Shown: one piece after another, positions 1 through 8,600 of the stretch
Layout: every line of letters starts with the position of its first letter
Position numbering within the stretch: position 1 is the stretch's first letter
Source: Bacteroidota bacterium
Lineage (GTDB): Bacteria > Bacteroidota > Bacteroidia > Bacteroidales > FEN-979
DNA: 38,691 bases
Direction of reading: 5' to 3'
NCBI GenBank assembly: GCA_026391845.1
Contig: JAPLDG010000340.1
Location: forward strand, 8,838-47,528
The notes under the pieces: model-generated
What the model was told of the DNA's origin: nothing
Database searches by the model: none
Seen by the model: only the letters and a program-made list of their open reading frames with translations
Position numbers and translations under genes: made by a program

Positions 1-2
1 TG

Positions 3-230
3 GCTATTTTTCCACAATTCAATCCGGAATACCTGGTTGAAAATACCTTTGAATATCCGGTTTCATTCAATGGAAAGACCCGGTTTAAAATGGTCCTGCC
101 AACCAACCTGACAGTTGCTGAAATTGAAAAGGCTGCGCTGGAGTCTCCTGAATCTGACAAATGGCTTCTGGGGAAACCGCCGAAAAAAGTGATCATCGTG
201 CCAAACAAGATCATCAACCTGGTGATCTGA
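3..230 (+). CDS. leuS: Leucyl-tRNA synthetase, C-terminal end (partial)
   Basis: The frame is open from the left edge and gives 75 residues that match the C-terminal tail of bacterial leucyl-tRNA synthetase. This includes the VSFNGK segment, a helix of the type AEIEKAALES, and the terminal KKVIIVPNKIINLVI, which is the family's closing beta strand. The enzyme charges tRNA-Leu in the cytoplasm; this tail packs against the tRNA elbow. The catalytic and editing domains lie outside the window. The gene converges on the stressosome operon with only about 20 bases between the stop codons, and I see no clear hairpin terminator there. The family call is firm despite the short length. Confidence 0.85.
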   Translation, partial: AIFPQFNPEYLVENTFEYPVSFNGKTRFKMVLPTNLTVAEIEKAALESPESDKWLLGKPPKKVIIVPNKIINLVI

Positions 231-251
231 TCCAGGGAATAAAAAGGTTTT

Positions 252-2531
252 TTAAGGATTATCCATCAACCAGTACTCGAGTTTTGAAAATAATTCATCG
301 GGGCTAATGGGTTTGGAAAGGTAATCGTTCATTCCGGCGGTCAGGCAATCTTCCCTGTCGCCTTTCATGGCGTTGGCTGTCATGGCAATGATGATTGTTT
401 TATCCATTTTTAATTCTTCCCTGATATAGCGTGTCGCCGATAAACCATCCATCTTCGGCATTTGTACGTCCATCAATACCAGGCTGTAATCTGTTTTCTG
501 CATGGCTGTAACAGCCTCTTCACCATCATTTGCCACATCAACGGCAATGTTTGTTTTTTTTATCAAAGCCATGGTCAGCCGTTGGTTGATCAAATTGTCT
601 TCGGCAAGCAGAATTCTGGTCGAAACCGGCAAAGAATTTAACCTGGATAAATTGGAATGCTGCTTTTCCTCTTTTTTCCCAACCTTCCATTCAGGGACTC
701 CCAGTAAATTGATGATGGACTGGAATAAAACCGACTGTTTGGCTGGTTTGGTGATATAGGCAATATTGCCAAGTTGCATAAACATCTTTTTTTCGCCCCA
801 TGCCCCCACCGAAGTGAGGACAATGGCAGGAACCTGACGGCTCTTGCGCACCTCCTTCAGGAATTCATAACCATTTATTTCAGGCATCAGGTAATCGGAG
901 ATGATTAAATTGTAGGGTTCATTTACATCCGATTGAATTGCCTGTAAAGCTTCCCGCGCAGTTTCAAAAATATCTGTTACGAAGCCATAGCTTTTCAGGA
1001 TTTCACTCAAAATAATACGGTTGGTTTTGTTATCGTCAACAGCCAGGATTTTCAGACCCTGAATTTTTTCAGGCATCTTTAAAACAAAGGCATCGCTTTT
1101 TTCAGAAGGTTTCATCCTCACCGTGAAAAAGAAAGCGCTTCCGCTTCCTACCGTGCTTTTTACCCATATTTCACCATTCATCAGTTTAACCAGGTTCTTG
1201 CAAATGGTCAGACCCAGTCCGGTGCCGCCAAATTTACGGGTTGTAGAAGTGTCGGCCTGAGAGAAGCTCTCAAAGATGGCGTTTTGTCTTCCTTCCGGGA
1301 TTCCGATACCCGTGTCGGATACCGAAAACAGCAGTTCCAGTTCGTCATTTCTTAATGGTTTGCCGGATGCAGGGCTGCCGGAGTTATTGCTGACAGTGAT
1401 GGTAATTTCCCCTTTGTCGGTAAACTTAAGGGCGTTGCTAACAAGATTGATAACTACCTGCCGCAACCTCATTGGGTCGCCAACCAGGAACAAGGGGACG
1501 TCGTTTTTGATTAAAACATTTAATTCCAGTCCTTTGCTTTCAACCTTCTGGATTACAACATCAGAAACGCCTTCAATAATTTCGTGCAGGTTGTAGTCAA
1601 TTTCTTCCAGTTCCAGTTGCCCTGCTTCGATTTTTGAAAAGTCAAGAATGTCGTTCAGTAAACTCAGCAATACATCGGCGCTGTCTTTGGCCATCTTCAG
1701 AAACTGGTACTGGTCTGAATTCAATTCTGTTGTTAAAACAAGATCGAGCATGCCCAGAATCCCATTCATGGGAGTGCGGATCTCATGGCTCATATTTGCC
1801 AGAAATTCACTTTTAGCGCGATTGGCTTGTTCGGCCTCCAATTTAGCTTTTTCAATCGCTGCTGCAGTGTCTTGAAGCTCACGGTTCAGGGCGACCACTC
1901 CCCGGTTGGTCTCTTCCAGTTCATGGTTGATGGCCTCAATCTGATTATTCCGTTCCTGGATCTGTTTCAGCAGAAAAATAAGTTCGTTATTTTGTGCGTG
2001 GATGGTGTCGACCATGCTGGCATCGCCACGCTCGATCGTTTTTTGAAAAGCCTGCTGGATTTCGGTCAGCCGTTCCTTCTCATGCCGGACAGAGAATCGG
2101 GGGAGCCATTTGGCCGTTGTGATGGTGGTCCCCATCCCGGCCTTAGACAGGATGTCAAAATCATCCATTAAACGCTGCGAGCCCATCAGCCCGACCCCCA
2201 TGCCGGTTTTCGACTTAAAGTTCCCGGATTCAATCTCATCCAGTTCACGGATACCTGGTCCATGATCCGTAAAAACGATCACAACGCCATCGGATGCATC
2301 GGTTCTGACCGCAATTGAATAGGTCACTTTACCACCCTGTGCATGTTCGATGATATTGCGTGATAATTCCGACACCGCGGTGCCAATCCGGATACAGGTT
2401 GTCTTATCAAACTGCAATTCACTGGCCAGCAGGGAAGCCAGGTTTCGTGACCGAACCACATCTGATTCGAACTGAACCTGAATTTCACCGATTTTAAATA
2501 ACGTAGCGGATGATAAGAACGGTAGCGTCAT
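252..2531 (-). CDS. Hybrid histidine kinase with N-terminal RsbT-like ATPase and two receiver domains
   Basis: 759 residues. Domain order: an RsbT/RsbW-type GHKL ATPase (about 12-143; N-box ELSRN at 55-59, DHGPG at 89-93, GMGVGLMG around 110); a coiled coil (about 150-240); HisKA with H249 in SHEIRTP; a canonical HATPase_c (about 348-475, N366, GTGLG near 436); receiver 1 (about 493-610, phospho-acceptor D546); receiver 2 (about 638-755, D688). Both receivers keep the acidic pair, the acceptor Asp, the Thr/Ser and the Lys. There is no membrane segment and no DNA-binding domain, so it should be a cytoplasmic phosphorelay node. It is the last gene of the stressosome operon, and its ATG lies 38 bases inside the preceding gene, so the two may be translationally coupled. 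By context (inferred), it is the output kinase of the RsbRST module. The partner Hpt protein or DNA-binding regulator is not in the window. Confidence 0.9.
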   Translation of the reverse strand: MTLPFLSSATLFKIGEIQVQFESDVVRSRNLASLLASELQFDKTTCIRIGTAVSELSRNIIEHAQGGKVTYSIAVRTDASDGVVIVFTDHGPGIRELDEIESGNFKSKTGMGVGLMGSQRLMDDFDILSKAGMGTTITTAKWLPRFSVRHEKERLTEIQQAFQKTIERGDASMVDTIHAQNNELIFLLKQIQERNNQIEAINHELEETNRGVVALNRELQDTAAAIEKAKLEAEQANRAKSEFLANMSHEIRTPMNGILGMLDLVLTTELNSDQYQFLKMAKDSADVLLSLLNDILDFSKIEAGQLELEEIDYNLHEIIEGVSDVVIQKVESKGLELNVLIKNDVPLFLVGDPMRLRQVVINLVSNALKFTDKGEITITVSNNSGSPASGKPLRNDELELLFSVSDTGIGIPEGRQNAIFESFSQADTSTTRKFGGTGLGLTICKNLVKLMNGEIWVKSTVGSGSAFFFTVRMKPSEKSDAFVLKMPEKIQGLKILAVDDNKTNRIILSEILKSYGFVTDIFETAREALQAIQSDVNEPYNLIISDYLMPEINGYEFLKEVRKSRQVPAIVLTSVGAWGEKKMFMQLGNIAYITKPAKQSVLFQSIINLLGVPEWKVGKKEEKQHSNLSRLNSLPVSTRILLAEDNLINQRLTMALIKKTNIAVDVANDGEEAVTAMQKTDYSLVLMDVQMPKMDGLSATRYIREELKMDKTIIIAMTANAMKGDREDCLTAGMNDYLSKPISPDELFSKLEYWLMDNP

Positions 2532-3555
2532 CGTTCGGTCTTGAAAAGTGAGTTAAAATATTTTGTGCGATTTTCTGGGTGTTTTCAGTCCAGTCAATTT
2601 CATCGAATTTCCACCGTGAAGTGATCCCGTCAGAAAACATGCAAATGATGTCTCCCGGCTTGAAATTAAAATCAAAAACCCTTGGCGTACGCATATTATG
2701 CCCCATGATGCCTCCAAAAGACAAGAAGTTTTTCTTCCCTTCAGGCGTAAACAGGAACCCTTCGATGTTCCCGATCCCGGAAAAAGAAATTTTTTGGATT
2801 TCCGTATCAATTCGCAACAATCCAATGGTTGAACCGCGTGTACCCTGAAGCGCGTTGTGGACATGCTGCATGAGTGCGCTCACCGGCTGTTCCGATTTCA
2901 GGATAATTTGTCCGCGTGCAAGCTGAGATGCCAGATTGGCTTCGCTGCCGTGGCCCAAGCCATCGATCACTGCTGCGACCGACAAATGAGGCCCCAGGTG
3001 GGTCACAAGATAACTGTCGCCATTGAGCAACTCCCCGGGTTTGCAGCGTGAAGCAGCGCCAATTTCAAGATTTTTGTTTGTGCCCATCCAATATTTGTTC
3101 GGTAAATATTTGATGGTCCGAATACAGTTTTGAAATGTCGGGTTATCCGAAAAAAAGGTGTCCCTGAAACTGCCGGTAAGTAGCGGATTGATTTCCATCT
3201 CATCCGAAAACCGGCGGATGGTTCCCAAACCAATTCCGAGAGAATCTTTTCCCGGGTAGCCGTCTTTCAACACCTTTTTAAAATCGCTGATTCCATTTCC
3301 CGAATCACAGCACCAGATTTCCATGGCATGGTGATTTTGTTCATCACAAAACTGGCAGATGACCAGCTTCCCCTTGCCACCTCCATGCTTAATAACATTC
3401 GTAACCAACTCGGTAACCATAATGGCAACCTCTCCGGTTTTTACCTCATCAAATCCCATCTGTGAAGCTAGGCTTACAGCTTTTCTGCGACAAACACCCA
3501 CATCAGATTCATTGTCAATTTGCAGGCTGAGAATATTTTGGCGGGCTACTTCCAT
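2494..3555 (-). CDS. rsbX: RsbT/RsbW-like ATPase fused to an RsbX-like PP2C phosphatase
   Basis: 353 residues in two parts. Residues about 10-170 are a GHKL serine-kinase-type fold (N-box [16 protein letters not shown] box, SLGIGLG lid). Residues about 185-352 are a SpoIIE/RsbX-type PP2C phosphatase with [18 protein letters not shown] and a closing NDDATVLI, which together carry the expected metal-binding aspartates. In characterised stressosomes RsbX dephosphorylates RsbR and RsbS to reset signalling. By analogy this protein would do so, with its kinase-like half either docking to STAS partners or phosphorylating them. The gene overlaps rsbT by 10 bases and the following kinase gene by 38 bases. 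The ATP lid seems shortened, so whether the ATPase half is active is open. A generic PP2C-ATPase fusion is the alternative, but the neighbours argue for RsbX. Confidence 0.85.
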   Translation of the reverse strand: MEVARQNILSLQIDNESDVGVCRRKAVSLASQMGFDEVKTGEVAIMVTELVTNVIKHGGGKGKLVICQFCDEQNHHAMEIWCCDSGNGISDFKKVLKDGYPGKDSLGIGLGTIRRFSDEMEINPLLTGSFRDTFFSDNPTFQNCIRTIKYLPNKYWMGTNKNLEIGAASRCKPGELLNGDSYLVTHLGPHLSVAAVIDGLGHGSEANLASQLARGQIILKSEQPVSALMQHVHNALQGTRGSTIGLLRIDTEIQKISFSGIGNIEGFLFTPEGKKNFLSFGGIMGHNMRTPRVFDFNFKPGDIICMFSDGITSRWKFDEIDWTENTQKIAQNILTHFSRPNDDATVLIIRYVI

Positions 3556-3974
3556 TTCATCATTCGCACGGTGGTGCCTTCCTTTAATTTTGATTGGATT
3601 TCAAACCGGTCCACCAGACGTTTGGCGCCAGGTAAACCGTACCCCATTCCCTGGCCCGAAGTATAACCATCGGTCATGGCCAGTTCAATATCTTCGATCC
3701 CAGGTCCCTGATCTGTGCATGTAACGATCAGCGCATGGTGATTTTCAACTTCGCCCCGTTCAATCAGCACCTCTCCGCCACCGGCATAATTGTACATGTT
3801 GCGGAATAACTCGCTGACGGCAGTGGTGATACGGGTTTGATCCACAATGCCCATGCCCATGTCCTTGGCGTATTGCCTGATGGTTTGTCTTACGGTAACG
3901 ATGTCGTACTCAGTATCAATTTTAAATTTACCAAGCAAATCACAATGGGCTTTGTAAGTAAATTCCAACATCAA
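3546..3974 (-). CDS. rsbT: RsbT-like serine/threonine switch kinase
   Basis: 142 residues, the usual RsbT length, made of a single GHKL ATPase domain. Visible motifs are the N-box AVSELFRN (N59), the G1 box DQGPGI (D88) and the lid/G2 region GQGMGYGLPGAKRL (107-120). In known stressosomes RsbT is held by RsbS/RsbR, phosphorylates conserved Ser/Thr residues in their STAS domains on stress, and is released to act on an output partner. The gene follows rsbS after 9 bases and overlaps the next gene by 10. The AVSEL-RN segment is strikingly like the N-terminus of the hybrid kinase in this operon, suggesting duplication or shared partners. Start chosen at the first ATG; MM could begin at either Met. 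Confidence 0.92.
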   Translation of the reverse strand: MMLEFTYKAHCDLLGKFKIDTEYDIVTVRQTIRQYAKDMGMGIVDQTRITTAVSELFRNMYNYAGGGEVLIERGEVENHHALIVTCTDQGPGIEDIELAMTDGYTSGQGMGYGLPGAKRLVDRFEIQSKLKEGTTVRMMKWK

Positions 3975-3983
3975 AAAAGGATA

Positions 3984-4373
3984 TTAAAAGGAATCTGTTT
4001 TCCGGCTATTCAGCCTTCTTTCGAGCATCTCCATGCCTTTTTCCATATTGAGTGCAGTATCCACACCGGGCATTTCAAGGCCAAGTTCAACCAGGGTAAT
4101 GGCTACTGCGGGCTGCATGCCGACAATTACCACAGAGGTATCCATGATCGCAGCCATGGAAGCCATTCCGGAAAGCATCCGGCCAATAAACGAATCGACC
4201 ATTTCGAGCACCGAAATATCAATTAAAACCCCTTTGGCCCTGGTTTTTGCAATCTCTTCAAGGATTTGTGACTGCAACTGAATGGCCAGCTTATCGTGCA
4301 TATCCACCTGAATGGGAACAATCAGATAGTCGTGGATTTTGATGATTGGTATTCTTTTTTCGTGTAGGTTCAT
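3984..4373 (-). CDS. rsbS: RsbS-like STAS-domain stressosome scaffold protein
   Basis: 129 residues, one STAS domain with no extension, as in RsbS. The segment LIDISVLEMVDSFIGRML places S61 where B. subtilis RsbS has the Ser59 phosphorylated by RsbT. A second conserved stretch, VVIVGMQPAVAITLVELG, is the usual post-acceptor beta-alpha element. RsbS co-assembles with RsbR into the icosahedral stressosome core and sequesters RsbT. The gene sits 6 bases after rsbR and 9 before rsbT, the canonical R-S-T order. The residue equivalence is by eye against the family pattern, not by computed alignment. Confidence 0.92.
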   Translation of the reverse strand: MNLHEKRIPIIKIHDYLIVPIQVDMHDKLAIQLQSQILEEIAKTRAKGVLIDISVLEMVDSFIGRMLSGMASMAAIMDTSVVIVGMQPAVAITLVELGLEMPGVDTALNMEKGMEMLERRLNSRKTDSF

Positions 4374-4379
4374 GGCCGT

Positions 4380-5069
4380 CTAATCTGTTTTTTCATTTGG
4401 CAATGCCAAATTACCAAGTGCCCTGACCTCGTCGGCGCGTTTATTCTGTTTCATGGCAAAAATCATCGCATCCTGCAAGGTGGCTTTTGTGCGGATGGCC
4501 GACAAATCAATTCCCAGATGCACGATGGTTTGGGCGATGGCCGGACTTATTCCGGAGATGATGCATTCAGCGCCCAGCAGGCGGGCAGCCGTAACCGTTT
4601 TTAACAGGTGGTTGGCAACCTGGGTATCCACGGTCGGAACACCAGTAATGTCCAGAATGGAGATGGTGCAACCGGTTTCCACGATTTTCTGCAGAAGATT
4701 TTCCATCATCACCTGGGTGCGCTGGCTGTCTAAGGTGCCAATGACAGGGAGGATCAAAATATTGTCCCATACTTTACTGACGGGACTCGACAATTCAAGT
4801 AAATCTTCCTGCTGTTGCAAAATGGTTTTTTGCTGGTCCTGGATCTTCGATAATTTGTTTTCCAGCTCTTTCTGCATGTTTTCGCGTTGTCGTAATTCAT
4901 CTGTCAGGTCATTGATCAGCAAATCAATCGCAGCTTCAATGCCGCTGAAATCATCTTCAATCTCTGAGTTGATACGGGCATCCATATCACCGGAAGCTAC
5001 CGAGGCAAGGATGTCCTCAATCCTGTCTATCCGTTCTTTCGTGTTTTTAATATTCAATATTTCTTTCAT
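4380..5069 (-). CDS. rsbR: RsbR-like stressosome protein with HAMP-like N-terminus and C-terminal STAS domain
   Basis: 229 residues. Residues about 10-60 look like a soluble HAMP signal-conversion segment (SGDMDARI followed by an acidic helix ending in AIDLLINDL). Residues 58-92 form a Gln/Glu-rich coiled coil. Residues about 98-215 are a STAS domain with DITGVPTVDT and GISPAIAQTIVHLGIDLS, the RsbR paralogue signature. T149 sits where RsbR proteins have a phospho-acceptor Thr; T181 is a candidate for the second site, with less certainty. The globin-like sensor domain of B. subtilis RsbR is absent, so the input domain is unusual. The ATG overlaps the stop of the upstream STAS-like gene (ATGA type), and rsbS follows after 6 bases. 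Confidence 0.9.
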   Translation of the reverse strand: MKEILNIKNTKERIDRIEDILASVASGDMDARINSEIEDDFSGIEAAIDLLINDLTDELRQRENMQKELENKLSKIQDQQKTILQQQEDLLELSSPVSKVWDNILILPVIGTLDSQRTQVMMENLLQKIVETGCTISILDITGVPTVDTQVANHLLKTVTAARLLGAECIISGISPAIAQTIVHLGIDLSAIRTKATLQDAMIFAMKQNKRADEVRALGNLALPNEKTD

Positions 5070-5437
5070 ACCTGTTTTCTCCTTTTTTCAATCCATTTAA
5101 TCGCTGCATTAAAATCTTTAAAAAAGTCTGATTCGGCCTTTAACGATCCGAGTTTCATCAACACCTTTGCGATCATGCGAGCTGCGGCGTTTGCGCCCAC
5201 ATAGGCAACATCCGTAATTCCTGCCTGATTCAGCATCTTATTAGATACAGAGCGTGTTTCGCGGCTTTCCATATTGCCGAATTCAAACAGGTCAACAACC
5301 ATTTGGCGATAAGGTTTACCTTCAAGCAGCTCGATGCATTTTTTGCCATGATAAATTGTTTCTTCCGTGGTATACTCTCCAATAATTTTCATTTGGACCA
5401 GCTGATGTTCTTCATCATACCAGATTTTGTGTTCCAT
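5066..5437 (-). CDS. SpoIIAA-like (STAS-fold) protein heading the stressosome operon
   Basis: 123 residues resembling the SpoIIAA-like/STAS-related family. It has an N-terminal sheet strand (EHKIWYDEEHQLVQMKIIGE), a YTTEETIYHGKKCIELL helix, a buried VVDLFEFG strand, then VAYVGANAAARMIAKVLMK and a basic tail. It lacks the D-S/T-G acceptor motif of classical STAS anti-sigma antagonists. It is the first gene of the operon, with a candidate promoter upstream and a 4-base overlap with rsbR, so it is probably stoichiometric with the stressosome. An input or accessory scaffold role is inference from position only. The family call is moderately confident. Confidence 0.75.
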   Translation of the reverse strand: MEHKIWYDEEHQLVQMKIIGEYTTEETIYHGKKCIELLEGKPYRQMVVDLFEFGNMESRETRSVSNKMLNQAGITDVAYVGANAAARMIAKVLMKLGSLKAESDFFKDFNAAIKWIEKRRKQV

Positions 5438-5470
5438 GCTTTTAGCGTTTATATTATGACTTTTTGCTTG

Positions 5471-5504
5471 TAAAGATAGGGCTTTTCAAAGAAAAAGCAA
5501 GAAG
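5471..5504 (-). promoter_or_regulatory. Candidate promoter of the stressosome operon
   Basis: On the minus strand the -7-like box TATCTTTA occupies 5471-5478 (consensus TAnnTTTG, last base differs), about 33 bases upstream of the first ATG. A CTTG about 20 bases further upstream could be the -33 box, but it is weak. It is the only good match in the divergent gap to the macroglobulin gene. Confidence 0.4.
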
Positions 5505-5548
5505 TATATTTGCCGGTTTGAAAATTAATCACACTCCGATTCCGGCAC

Positions 5549-5556
5549 AATCTTTG
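5549..5556 (+). promoter_or_regulatory. Candidate -7 box for the alpha-2-macroglobulin gene
   Basis: AATCTTTG differs by one base from TAnnTTTG and lies about 58 bases before the ATG at 5615. No convincing TTTG was found at the right distance upstream. A second near-match, TAATATTG, lies nearer the gene, so the assignment is tentative. Confidence 0.25.
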
Positions 5557-5614
5557 TAAATCTCCCGCCTTTTGCTAATATTGTATCTGATTTACCCGAA
5601 CCAACTCTTTCCCT

Positions 5615-8600
5615 ATGAAAATCAATCGTTCATTTCCCTTTCTTGCCATGTTCCTGATAATGATTTCTGTCTTTGGAAATCCACAAAATCCACAAAAACC
5701 ACAGAACCGTCAAAGCGCCCGGCCTGCCAATTCGCCGGGTGGCGATTTCACAATATCCTGGAAGCAGGTCGATTCCCTCACCAATCTTGGCCAGCCGAAA
5801 TCAGCGCTGGCGATTGTCGATAAAATATACGCACAGGCCAAAACCGGGAAAAATGATCCGCAGGTGATCAAGGCCATCATGTATGGCATTCGCCTGAAAG
5901 CCGACTTTCAGGAGAACTTCATGGCACTTGCAATAGCGGACCTGCAAAAAGAGATATCTGCATCATCGCAACCGGTGAAGCAAATGCTGCAATCCATTCT
6001 TGCTGAAGTTTACCTGAAATATTACCAGAACAACCAGTTCCGTTTTCGCAACCGTACACAGGTTCAGGCAAGCCTCCCCGACAGCCTTGAAACCTGGGAT
6101 CTGGCTTCGATCTCAGGGGCGATCACTAAAAACTACCTCCTGTCGCTTGATAACCCCGACTCCCTGAAACGAATTCCCATCACGCAATTTGATGCCATCC
6201 TCGACCAGGAGGTCTTTGGTGAAGGCAAGCGCGATGTCCGGGCATCCGAAGCAGCCAGATTTACCCCCACCCTGTATGATTTTCTGGCAGGCCGGGCGCT
6301 TGACTATTTCACCTCCGCCGATGCCGGCCGGCAGGCGCAGCATTTCGAAGTCGATCAGCCGTGGTATTTCGCACAATCGTTCAACTTCACCATGAACAGA
6401 ATGATGATCCCGGCCGATCCTTCCGCTTCGGCAAGTTATGCATTGCGCATTTTTCGCGACCTTGCCAATTTTCATCTGAAGGATAAAGATCCCCGCGCCC
6501 TGATCGACATCGAACTGAAGCGGTTTGCTTTTGTGCACGAAAACTATACGCTTCCGGGCAAAGACAGCCTGTACCTGGATGCGCTCCGTCAATTTGAACA
6601 AGCAGAGATCGGGTCCCCCTGGAGTTCTTTGGTATCATATGCCCTCGCCGTATTTCTCAATGGTCAGGGACAGTTGTATGTGCCTTTGGCCTCCGGCCTG
6701 CACAAGTGGGATGTCAGATCTGCCCTCGAGGTGTGTGATCGTGCCATAAAACGTTATCCCGATTCGGAAGGATCGAAAAATTGTAAAATTCTGGCAACTT
6801 CCGTCAGGGAACCTGGCCTCCAGATTACAACCGAATCGGCTGTTCCGACCAATAAACCTTCACTGGGGCTCATCGGGGTGAAAAATATAAAACAGCTGTT
6901 TTTCCGCCTGGTAAGGACCGATCCGGAAACCTATTCAGAAAAATCCGGGATGTACGATCATGAAATGTACTTCAAATTTCTGACGGACCTTCCCTTTGCA
7001 AAGTCATGGTCACAGAATTTTCCGGATGACGGGGATTACCAGAAACATCAGGCTGAAATACCCATTCCGGAGGTTCCGGCAGGGTTTTGGGTGTTGTTGT
7101 GCTCAGCAGGAAAGGATTTCACGGATTCAAAACAGGTTTTTGCATTTACCCCTTTTTGGTCAACACAGATCAGCTATATCAGCAAACGCAACAACGACGG
7201 AAGTTATTCCTATTTTCTGGTTGACAGGGAAACCGGCATGCCGCTTAGGAATGTTGTGGCAGAAGCCTGGGAGAAAAATTACAATTACCGGGAACGAAAA
7301 TATACCACTTTAAAACTGCAGAATTACACTTCCGACGAGCAGGGATATTTTCTGATTCCGCCTTCCTCTGACAATGGTCAGAATTCGAACCGGTTTTTAA
7401 AAATCCATGATAAGGGAGACTCCCTGATAACCGATCATTTTTATCAATATCCTCTTTACAAAGGTCAGGTGCAGACGATCGTTCAAACCCAGTTTTACAC
7501 TGACCGTGCCATCTACCGGCCGGGGCAGATCGTCTATTTCAAGGGGATCATTTTAAGCAGAACCGGCGACAAGTCAGAGATCAGCGTAAACCATGCGACA
7601 AAAGTGGTTTTTACGGATGCCAACGGACAAAAAGTATCTGAACAAAGCCTTGTTTCCAATCAGTTCGGCTCGGTCAACGGATCTTTTATCGCACCCGCCG
7701 GCGTTTTGCTTGGGCAAATGACGATCTCCAACGAATCCGGGTCAACCACTATTTCCGTGGAGGAATACAAACGTCCGACTTTCGACGTATCCTGTGCGCC
7801 GCTGGAGGGAAACTACAGGTTGGGGGAAACGATCAGCCTGACGGGCAAGGCCCTCGCCTTTGCCGGAAACCCCATCGATGCTGCCCGGGTAAAATACCGT
7901 GTGACAAGAACCGCTCGTTTTCCTTACTGGGACCGGGGCTGGTGGTGGCCGATGCCTGCCTCCCCGCCGGTCGAAATTACCAATGGCACTACTACCACGG
8001 ATGCCGGGGGTAATTTCACTGTTCCGTTCACGGCAATTCCCGACAACAGCATTGACAGGAAAACATGGCCGGTGTTCGATTTTTCGGTAAGCGCTGATGT
8101 TACCGATATCAACGGAGAAACACAATCCGCGGAACAGAGCGTATCCATTGGGTATAAGTCGCTGTTGATTGAAAGCAACATTCCCGAAACGATCAATTTA
8201 GCCAAAGATACCATTTTCAAAATATCAACCACCAATCTGAACGGCCGTTCTACGCCGGCAATGGTTACTATTACCCTTCAACGGCTTCACCAACCCGGTC
8301 GTGCGTTCAAACCGAGGTTGTGGGAACGGCCCGACCTGAATCTCATGACACAGGATGAGTTTCATGCTCAATTCCCGGATGATGTTTACGGGGATGAAAA
8401 CAATCCCGCCACCTGGGCGAAAGAAGAGACGGTAGTTGAGAAAACGATCAACACCGCAAACGATTCCATTTTCGGTATCCTGGACCCCGTTACCCGCCTA
8501 CTCCGGTCCGGGTCCTACCTGATGGTTCTCAAAGCCACTGATCCTTATGGAGAGGCAGTTGAAGTTATCAGGTATTTAACCGTGTTTTCGCCTGCATCCA

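Noticed and set aside
4453-5100. 215-codon plus-strand frame over rsbR
   Set aside because: Antisense shadow of RsbR; Ser/Arg/Met-rich nonsense composition.
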